From an uncultured Gammaproteobacteria bacterium (GTDB lineage Bacteria > Pseudomonadota > Gammaproteobacteria > Rariloculales > Rariloculaceae), in the NCBI GenBank assembly GCA_946887385.1, contig CAMPKU010000225.1, positions 1 to 6,886 of the forward strand: a stretch of DNA of 6,886 nucleotides, given 5' to 3'. Position 1 is the first letter of the stretch. Every line of letters begins with the position of its first letter. A program made the position numbers and the translations under genes. The notes under the pieces were generated by a model. It was not told where the DNA came from and did not search any database. It worked only from the letters and a program-made list of their open reading frames with translations. Below, one piece after another: positions 1 to 4,559 of the stretch.

Positions 1-68
1 CGAGCCAAAGTCCTGGGAGTGAAAGCAGTCGGAAGGTTTCCGCCCCGTACAGCGCAGATAGTCGGAGT

Positions 69-758
69 TTGTCGTCGACGGACGACCGTGTAGCTGCGCC
101 CGACCACTCCCAGGCCCAGGCATCGCCACCGCCGTCGACCGCAACTTCGCCCGAAAAGGGAAAGCTCACCAAGGCTGACCGCGAACAGCTGCGCAGAGAG
201 TATCTCGACGTTTGTCGAGTCAACGGAGGCTCGGCGCCCTACGGATGGGTCGCGAAGAAGGCCAAGGAATACGGCGTCCCGTACAAAACCGTCTCGAACT
301 TGCTCTACAAGGCTCGCGCCAAGGAGCTGCAAAACGGAGCCTCGGCGAGCGCGCTGGAAGTGCCGAAGGCGCCAGCTCCGTCGGTCGATTCGCCACCGGT
401 CAAACCTCCGGTTGCGAACGGCGCTCACGCCAATGCGATCGCCGCTCCGCCGCGTGCTCCGATCATCGCGGCGCGCGCACAGCCGCCACCGACGGCCGAT
501 GCGCGCCAAAAGCTGAGCGACGCTGATCGCGATGCGTTGTGCCGTGAGTACGAGCGGCTTCGCGCGAACGGCGGACAGACGCCGCCCGCGTGGGTCGAGA
601 AGAAAGCCGAAGAGCACGGCGTCTCGAGACAAACGATCTACACCGCGCTGGCGCCTTCGGTGGCGCGCCTCAAAGCTGCAGCATCATTGCGCACGCCGTC
701 GCCGCGCGCCGATCGATACAAAGTCCGGCGCATGTCCGGCACGTACGGCGGCGGCTAG
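69..758 (+). CDS. Phage DNA-binding-like protein with two tandem helix-turn-helix-type modules
   Basis: The protein (229 aa from the TTG at 69) contains two related modules, at about residues 33-84 and 149-200, joined by an Ala/Pro-rich linker (about 90-148). Both share the pattern L-x-x-ADR-x-x-L-x-REY, then NGG, P, W-V-x-KKA, G-V and T, with one single-residue gap between copies. The helix, 'GV', helix ending resembles a helix-turn-helix (resolvase or transposase type), so DNA binding is inferred. The basic tail (RADRYKVRR) fits this. The start is uncertain. The frame is open to the left edge with no other start codon in the window, and GGAG at 64-67 is too close to the TTG. The upstream codons have many A/T third positions, unlike the gene body, so I prefer TTG69. 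The stop is 2 bp before the nuclease gene, suggesting co-transcription. I recognise no named family. Confidence 0.72.
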   Translation: MSSTDDRVAAPDHSQAQASPPPSTATSPEKGKLTKADREQLRREYLDVCRVNGGSAPYGWVAKKAKEYGVPYKTVSNLLYKARAKELQNGASASALEVPKAPAPSVDSPPVKPPVANGAHANAIAAPPRAPIIAARAQPPPTADARQKLSDADRDALCREYERLRANGGQTPPAWVEKKAEEHGVSRQTIYTALAPSVARLKAAASLRTPSPRADRYKVRRMSGTYGGG

Positions 759-760
759 CG

Positions 761-1201
761 ATGACAGGCGCGCGCCGTTCCGCGAACCCGACCGAGATTG
801 ACGAGTGCAAAGCGTTCGTCGATTGGACGAGGTATGTGCGCTATCGCGGCGCGCCGCTCTTCGATCGGCTCGTGAAGATCCCGAACGAGCGCGGCAAGGC
901 CGGTGTGATGACGGCGATCCTGCACCGCATCGGTATGAAGACCGGCTTTCCCGATTACGAGCTCCTCGTACCGCTGTCGCCGCACGCCGGTCTCTTCCTC
1001 GAGGCGAAGCGCGCGATCGGCGGCAAGGTGAATCCGGAGCAGGAGTCGTGGCGCGCGGCGCTCATCGAGTTCGGCTATCAAGCGAAGATCTGCGCCGGCG
1101 CCGACGAGCTCATCGGCGCGGTGCGCGACTACATGCGCGCGGCGCCGGCGGACGATTGGTACGACGAACCGCTGCGAGCACCTGAGAGGGCGCGAACGTG
1201 A
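761..1201 (+). CDS. VRR-NUC domain nuclease
   Basis: This 146-aa protein matches the VRR-NUC branch of the PD-(D/E)XK nucleases, known from phage replication and recombination modules and from eukaryotic FAN1. The motifs visible in order are KIPNE (39-43), the catalytic G-F-P-D (62-65), a hydrophobic strand ending in E-A-K (81-83, the ExK part of the active site) and N-P-E-Q (91-94), followed by a helix and G-Y-x-x-K-I-C. D65, E81 and K83 are the expected metal-binding and catalytic residues, so the enzyme looks intact. Length is typical for a stand-alone phage version. The family cuts structured DNA such as flaps or junctions; the substrate here is unknown. ATG761 is chosen over the in-frame start at 590 because that would overlap the upstream gene by about 170 bp, while ATG761 follows its stop by 2 bp. 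The last 4 bp overlap the next gene. Confidence 0.88.
   Translation: MTGARRSANPTEIDECKAFVDWTRYVRYRGAPLFDRLVKIPNERGKAGVMTAILHRIGMKTGFPDYELLVPLSPHAGLFLEAKRAIGGKVNPEQESWRAALIEFGYQAKICAGADELIGAVRDYMRAAPADDWYDEPLRAPERART
1184..1190 (+). promoter_or_regulatory. Ribosome binding site for the GTG start at 1198
   Basis: The sequence GAGAGGG lies 7 bp before the GTG at 1198, inside the end of the nuclease gene. It supports the GTG start, and the GTGA overlap with the nuclease stop (1198-1201) suggests translational coupling. Confidence 0.6.
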
Positions 1202-1401
1202 GTCTCGAGGTGGAACGCTTTATCGGTGAGCTCCGGCAGCTGCGCACCGAGCGCGACCTCTTGCTCGCGGAGCGCAACGCGTTGAAGGCGCGCCTCGAGC
1301 AGTGCACATGCGCCGCAACGACGGCCGAGCCGCCGACCGAAGTCCCGTCCGAAGAGCAGCTCGATCTGCTGCGCCCACCCGTTTGTTTCAACTGCGACTA
1401 A
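1198..1401 (+). CDS. Small coiled-coil protein with paired cysteines
   Basis: A 67-aa protein of unknown family. Residues about 3-35 are charged with regularly spaced Leu/Val/Ile (V5, I9, L12, L15, L22, L29, L33) and no proline, which predicts a dimerising coiled coil. This is followed by C36-T-C38, a Pro/Thr/Glu-rich stretch, a short EEQLDLL helix and the terminus P-V-C63-F-N-C66-D. The CxC plus CxxC pairs could bind a metal such as zinc, but that is inference; I see no known zinc-finger family. It starts with GTG behind a good ribosome binding site, overlaps the nuclease stop by 4 bp and ends 2 bp before the next ATG. That spacing is why I believe this short gene is real. It may be an accessory factor of the nuclease or the downstream regulator, by position only. 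Confidence 0.6.
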   Translation: MSLEVERFIGELRQLRTERDLLLAERNALKARLEQCTCAATTAEPPTEVPSEEQLDLLRPPVCFNCD

Positions 1402-1403
1402 CC

Positions 1404-2159
1404 ATGAGCGTAGCCGAACGCCTCGAGCAAGCCATCGCCAAAGCCAGCGCCCGCGGCATCAGCCTCGACGTCGGCCGCCCGATTCCCGAGTACCAGGACT
1501 ATGACTATCAAGCGCACACGGGCGCGCCGCCGCGGCGCGATCGCGTGTACGAAGACGGCAAGCTGAAGCATCCTGGGATCCCGGGCGTGGGGGGGGGGGG
1601 GGGGGGGCGGGGGCGCCGGCGGGGGCGGGGGGGGGGCCCCCCCCCCCGCCCCCCCCGGGGGGGGGGGGGGGGCCGGGGGGGGGGGGGCGGGGAGGGCCGG
1701 CAGACGCGCTCGCGCGTCGGCCGCGGCTTCACGCACGAGCAGCTGGCGTTCGCCGCTTCGACGCTCGATCCGCTGCAGCTCGCCGCGGTGCTCTGGTGTC
1801 TGAACCTCGACCAGCCGTCCCGCGTGCTGCTGAAGTACGAGCTCCTCCAGTTCGCGCTCGAGCTGCGCGAGCGCGAGCGGTGGCCGCTCGAGCTGCGCCG
1901 CGCCGACTGTGCGCTCACGGGATTCACACGCAGCCCGCGCTACGTGCAGGACCTGTGCACGATCGCGCTGACAGAGGGAGCGGAACCGCACACGCTCGGC
2001 ACTGAAGCTGCTCGAGCGAAATACTTTGGCTTGTCGGAGAAGCATTGGCGGCGCAGCGGCATCGCGCGCGGCTACAACGCGATCTCGGCACGGCTGAAGT
2101 ATTGGTTCGATGAAGGCATCGACGATTTGCGCCGGCGACTCGTTGCGCGAGCGGCCTAG
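1404..2159 (+). CDS. Putative Q-like phage transcription regulator, interrupted by a G/C homopolymer tract
   Basis: As read, the frame gives 251 aa, but residues about 62-99 are an artificial-looking Gly/Arg/Pro run encoded by the homopolymer tract at 1589-1700. The two flanks should therefore be judged separately. The N-terminal 61 aa (ATG1404, 2 bp after the previous stop) are ordinary coding sequence with a Tyr/Asp-rich patch. The C-terminal part from about residue 100 is helical and basic: FAASTLDPLQ (116-125), LDQPSRVLLKYELL (135-148), then a helix-turn-helix-like end, AKYFGLSEKHWRR (205-217), Y-x-x-I-x-x-R-L-x-x-W and a basic tail. This arrangement resembles phage late antiterminators or regulators that end in a short HTH, and the gene sits just before a promoter and terminator. 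The Q-like assignment is an inference from shape and position. The halves may be one gene with corrupted middle sequence, or two genes joined wrongly. Confidence 0.5.
   Translation: MSVAERLEQAIAKASARGISLDVGRPIPEYQDYDYQAHTGAPPRRDRVYEDGKLKHPGIPGVGGGGGGRGRRRGRGGGPPPRPPRGGGGGRGGGGGEGRQTRSRVGRGFTHEQLAFAASTLDPLQLAAVLWCLNLDQPSRVLLKYELLQFALELRERERWPLELRRADCALTGFTRSPRYVQDLCTIALTEGAEPHTLGTEAARAKYFGLSEKHWRRSGIARGYNAISARLKYWFDEGIDDLRRRLVARAA
1589..1700. other. Poly-G/poly-C low-complexity tract, probable assembly or base-calling artefact
   Basis: About 112 bp contain only G and C apart from a single A at 1693. The runs include 19 G (1589-1607), 11 C (1637-1647), 8 C (1649-1656), 16 G (1657-1672) and 13 G (1675-1687). 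Nothing else in the window has homopolymers of this kind. Poly-G is a known false signal in two-colour Illumina chemistry, and G and C runs side by side fit merged artefact reads from both strands. The tract stays open in several frames only because G/C-only codons cannot form stops, so the reading frame across it is not evidence of continuity. Confidence 0.8.
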
Positions 2160-2174
2160 TAGCGACGCGGGCTG

Positions 2175-2204
2175 TAGACATATGTCCGGTGTTTAGCGTA
2201 CATT
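2175..2204 (+). promoter_or_regulatory. Candidate sigma70-type late promoter
   Basis: A -35-like TAGACA (2175-2180, 5 of 6 consensus matches) is followed after 18 bp by a -10-like TACATT (2199-2204, 4 of 6). Transcription would start near 2211. It lies in the short AT-richer gap after the putative regulator gene and faces the terminator and the downstream block. The match is moderate and unproven. Confidence 0.4.
2177..2186. promoter_or_regulatory. Perfect 10-bp palindrome at the -35 element, possible operator
   Basis: GACATATGTC is a perfect inverted repeat that overlaps the last four bases of the candidate -35 and the start of the spacer. This is a position where an activator, repressor or Q-like protein could bind. 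Ten bases is short enough to occur by chance, so the regulatory role is an inference from position. Confidence 0.3.
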
Positions 2205-2229
2205 CCGCTACCTAGAGGAGCTGCCCTCT
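2194..2229 (+). repeat. Two short inverted repeats in the leader region
   Basis: TAGCG (2194-2198) pairs with CGCTA (2206-2210) across a 7-base loop that covers most of the candidate -10. AGAGG (2214-2218) pairs with CCTCT (2225-2229) across a 6-base loop in the expected transcript leader. Both have 5-bp stems and are weak on their own, but they sit directly before the terminator hairpin. Confidence 0.35.
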
Positions 2230-2238
2230 CAAGTAGCC

Positions 2239-2270
2239 AAGCCCCGCCACCGAGCGGGGTTTTTTGTTTT
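2239..2270 (+). terminator. Intrinsic (rho-independent) terminator
   Basis: CCCCGC (2242-2247) pairs with GCGGGG (2254-2259) across a 6-base loop. The stem extends outward by one G-T and two A-T pairs, and a T-rich tract (2260-2265, then 2267-2270) follows. The T tract is on the + strand. It would end transcription from the left block and from the candidate promoter at 2175 after a leader of roughly 60 nt, so the downstream genes would need antitermination, read-through or another promoter. Confidence 0.88.
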
Positions 2271-2317
2271 GCGAAACAGAACGACTGCACACCCTTCCCC
2301 CGCGAGTAGGCAGTCAG

Positions 2318-2357
2318 TTCGCCCGGGCGCGCTCGGGTTCGCCCGGGTGCGACCGGG
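2318..2357. repeat. Two-copy 20-bp tandem repeat
   Basis: Two adjacent 20-bp units (2318-2337 and 2338-2357) both start TTCGCCCGGG, are identical at 17 of 20 positions, and carry the CCCGGG palindrome. The second copy can also form a CCCGG/CCGGG hairpin (2342-2346 with 2353-2357). It lies between the terminator and the first gene of the right block, in the likely 5' untranslated region. It could be a protein-binding site or an RNA element; its function is unknown. Confidence 0.6.
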
Positions 2358-2384
2358 TCTTAATTCACAACGGAGCTTCCACCG

Positions 2385-2819
2385 ATGCGACACCTGATCG
2401 TAGCCGTGCTGCTGTGTGTGTCCGGCACGGCCGCCTATGGGCAAGCCTGTCCGGTCGCGCCGGCGGATCCCGTCCCTCGTGACGCCGCTCGTCTCGAGTG
2501 GCCCGCGGTCACGAAGTACACGGATGGCTCGGACATCTCGGCTACCACGCGGGTGACGTACCTCGTGTACGAGCGCGTCGACGGAGTGGATGTGCGCCGC
2601 TGCACGACGACGGCCACGACGGCGGGGCAGATCGGCCTCTCGGTCGGCACGCACACGTGGGTCGTCGCTGCCATGAGCCCCGACACCGATCCCGCATATA
2701 TCGCGTCGGGGAAGTCGCCCGCCTGGAGCAAGACCATCGTCGCCGCTCAAGCACCGCCCCCAGCACCAACGCCTATTGCGCGGCGGCTGTCGGCGCCCAG
2801 CGCGTTGACAGGAAGCTAA
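2385..2819 (+). CDS. Small exported fibronectin type III-like protein
   Basis: This 144-aa protein starts with a Sec signal peptide: M-R-H, a hydrophobic core (LIVAVLLCV) and a cleavage region around AAYG-QA (residues 17-21). The mature part reads like a single fibronectin-III-like beta-sandwich (about 36-118). It has the ARLEWPAV strand, a TDGSDI loop, TYLVYERVDG as the central strand, THTWVVAA, and a final SPAWSKTIV strand. A Pro/Ala-rich tail follows (122-134). GGAG at 2372-2375 is 9 bp before the ATG and supports the start. It is the first gene after the terminator and ends 2 bp before the next ATG, so it is probably co-transcribed with it. Fibronectin-III modules are common in phage tail and secreted adhesion proteins, but a free small one with a signal peptide is unusual. 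Its partner is unknown. Confidence 0.78.
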   Translation: MRHLIVAVLLCVSGTAAYGQACPVAPADPVPRDAARLEWPAVTKYTDGSDISATTRVTYLVYERVDGVDVRRCTTTATTAGQIGLSVGTHTWVVAAMSPDTDPAYIASGKSPAWSKTIVAAQAPPPAPTPIARRLSAPSALTGS

Positions 2820-2821
2820 CC

Positions 2822-4546
2822 ATGCGACGTTTCATCGTCGGCGCGCTCGCGCTCGTCGCGCTGTCGGCTGCGGCCGATGTCGTCAACGTCTCGCGCGTCG
2901 TGAATCTGTACCGTGGCACCACGATCCTCGAGCGCGGCTTCGCGAGCGAGGCCGAGTGCATGGCGCGCGCCGACGAGCTCGACGCGCTGCGCAGGTATCG
3001 CTGCCGCACCGATACGACGTTCGATGTGATTGCCGATGAGATCGCGCCTCCGCCGCCGCCTCCGGATGAGGAAGGGCCGCCGCCCACGCCGACTGGCGAC
3101 GCGCGGATCAGCGTCTCTCCCGCGAGCTACGCAGTCGGCGGTTACACGACCGTCATCTGGGACGGCCAGAGCTGCGTGAAGTCTTCGAGCCCCGCCTATT
3201 CCGTTTGGGATAGCACGGCCGGCGACGACGGCGGGCGATCGCTCGCACCGAACGTGACCACGGTTTTCACGCTGGCGTGTGCGAACGGCACAGCCTCGGC
3301 GACGCTGACGGTAAGCGGCTTGCCTGAAGATCCGCCCCCGCCTCCGAGCGGTGGCGGCAGCGATCCGACGCCGCCGCCCCCGACGACGCTGCCGGTGCCG
3401 ACCGTGCTGGCGACGCCGATCGCGTTGACCGTGGCGCCGCTGAACCTCTCCGACCCGAGCCAAGCGTGGGCGGTGAAGTACGCCGAGACCGCGCGGCGCA
3501 ATTGGAGCTTCGAAGGGCACGAGGTCGTCGAGCCGTTCGACTCGAGCCAAGGGTACTGGACCTACGAGCCGTGCACCGGCAGCGACACGTATCCGACGTG
3601 GCTGTTCGACCGGCCGCAGATGTGGTTCAAGCTCGCGCAGATGGTCCCCGACGATCCGAGCTATTTGGCTCAAGCCATCAGCGACTTCCGGTACTGGGCC
3701 GGCAAGATCGACTGGCGCGGCTTTTTCTCGTGCAAGACGGGCGAGGACGATACTAAGTACCTCAACATCCGCTCGTTCTTGGACTACGAGCGGGCGACGG
3801 GCGACACGAGCCTGCGTCCCGTCGCTGATCGCGTTTACACGCAGAGCGCGCAAGGCTTCTCGACAACCTACTCGAGCGGGCTGGCTCTGTGGACGGAGCG
3901 CGAGGTCGGGATCCACGGCGACGCGGCCTTGGCGTACTACGAGCTCACCGGCAACACGCAAGCGCTTGCCCGAGCGGCGGCGATGATTCGGCAGTGGGAC
4001 TCGATGGCGGCCGCGACGGGCGCGCCGCTCGTCAGCTACACGCAGCACGAAGGCGGCGGACCGGGCGGCACTCAGCCGGCCGATCTCATCAACTCGCCGT
4101 GGATGTCCGCGTTCTACCTCCAGTTCGCGCGCCGCTACTGGCAGATCACCGGCGATGAAATGCCGCTGCGTCACGCCTCGCGTTACTTCGACTGGCTCGA
4201 CGCGAACGGCCTCTACGACGGCTCGCTGTTTCATCCGCAATTCGCGGGCGTCACGGTTCCGCGTTATCTCGCGCCCTCGCTGATCGGCGACGGCGGGTAT
4301 GACGAGGGCAACTTGAAGCACTGCGCCGACGTGATGGGCGTGGTCGCGTTCGCGGTGCTGGCGAAGCAACGCCTAGGCGAGCCGACCGCCCGCGCCGAGC
4401 AACGGCTCACGGAAATGCGCGGCTGCACGGCGCGCGCTGCGGCGAACTGGACGCGCGACACGATCTACCTGCCGAAGTATCGGCTGCAAGCGCCGCGGGA
4501 GATCAACTGGCAGATCCCGGGGCTGTACGAGAGCCAGGTCCGCTAA
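2822..4546 (+). CDS. Exported Ig-like and alpha/alpha-toroid (glycosidase-like) protein
   Basis: A 574-aa protein with a clear signal peptide (M-R-R-F, core IVGALALVAL, cleavage near SAAA-DV, residues 15-20). Next comes a short module (20-72) with two cysteines (46 and 61), then a Pro-rich linker (76-92). The Ig-like beta-sandwich (94-165) has the RISVSPASYAVGG start, V-I-W, a Cys pair (C118, C153) and the TTVFTLAC strand. A second Pro-rich linker follows (169-192). The C-terminal 370 residues are helical, with repeated helical hairpins carrying a TG-D/N turn (ATGD 325-328, LTGN 375-378, ITGD 442-445), Trp/Tyr-rich grooves and acidic residues. This fits an alpha/alpha-toroid fold as in six-hairpin glycosidases and some polysaccharide lyases, so glycan cleavage is a reasonable guess; I cannot name catalytic residues. 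AGGAAG (2810-2815) supports ATG2822. The long in-frame extension upstream to 2498 overlaps the previous gene and is rejected. Confidence 0.8.
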   Translation: MRRFIVGALALVALSAAADVVNVSRVVNLYRGTTILERGFASEAECMARADELDALRRYRCRTDTTFDVIADEIAPPPPPPDEEGPPPTPTGDARISVSPASYAVGGYTTVIWDGQSCVKSSSPAYSVWDSTAGDDGGRSLAPNVTTVFTLACANGTASATLTVSGLPEDPPPPPSGGGSDPTPPPPTTLPVPTVLATPIALTVAPLNLSDPSQAWAVKYAETARRNWSFEGHEVVEPFDSSQGYWTYEPCTGSDTYPTWLFDRPQMWFKLAQMVPDDPSYLAQAISDFRYWAGKIDWRGFFSCKTGEDDTKYLNIRSFLDYERATGDTSLRPVADRVYTQSAQGFSTTYSSGLALWTEREVGIHGDAALAYYELTGNTQALARAAAMIRQWDSMAAATGAPLVSYTQHEGGGPGGTQPADLINSPWMSAFYLQFARRYWQITGDEMPLRHASRYFDWLDANGLYDGSLFHPQFAGVTVPRYLAPSLIGDGGYDEGNLKHCADVMGVVAFAVLAKQRLGEPTARAEQRLTEMRGCTARAAANWTRDTIYLPKYRLQAPREINWQIPGLYESQVR

Positions 4547-4559
4547 CGGCAGCCCCCGA

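Noticed and set aside
1..68. Continuation of the first gene to the left edge
   Set aside because: The frame is open, but third codon positions there are rich in A and T and the translation is Ser-rich without features. I kept TTG69 as the working start but cannot rule out a start outside the window.
590..760. Upstream in-frame extension of the VRR-NUC gene
   Set aside because: It overlaps the second HTH-type module of the previous gene. The nuclease family homology starts after ATG761, which follows the previous stop by 2 bp.
1589..1700. A real glycine-rich domain or G-quadruplex element
   Set aside because: The homopolymer lengths and mix of G and C runs look like a sequencing or assembly artefact, and no comparable codon usage is seen elsewhere in the window.
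1398..2045. Minus-strand open frames with long proline runs around the homopolymer tract
   Set aside because: They exist only because the G/C tract lacks stop codons in any frame; the proline runs mirror the artefact.
2336..2364. A second promoter just before the fibronectin-like gene, with CTTAAT as -10
   Set aside because: CTTAAT matches a -10 only moderately and no -35-like hexamer exists at the right distance; the upstream bases are the GC-rich tandem repeat.
2160..2384. A tRNA gene or attachment site in the intergenic gap
   Set aside because: I looked for a cloverleaf with a T-loop GTTCGA-type signature and found none. TTCGCCCGGG is part of a tandem repeat and not an arm of a tRNA. No integrase gene is present nearby to support an attachment site.
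2498..2821. Upstream in-frame extension of the toroid protein gene
   Set aside because: It would overlap most of the fibronectin-like gene and encode a His/Arg-rich shadow. ATG2822 begins a perfect signal peptide and has AGGAAG six bases upstream.
2816..4369. A 517-codon open frame on the minus strand
   Set aside because: It is the antisense of the exported toroid protein gene. Its product is Arg-rich and low in complexity, with no recognisable domain, and the + strand frame has a signal peptide, domains and a ribosome binding site. Long antisense frames are expected at this GC content.
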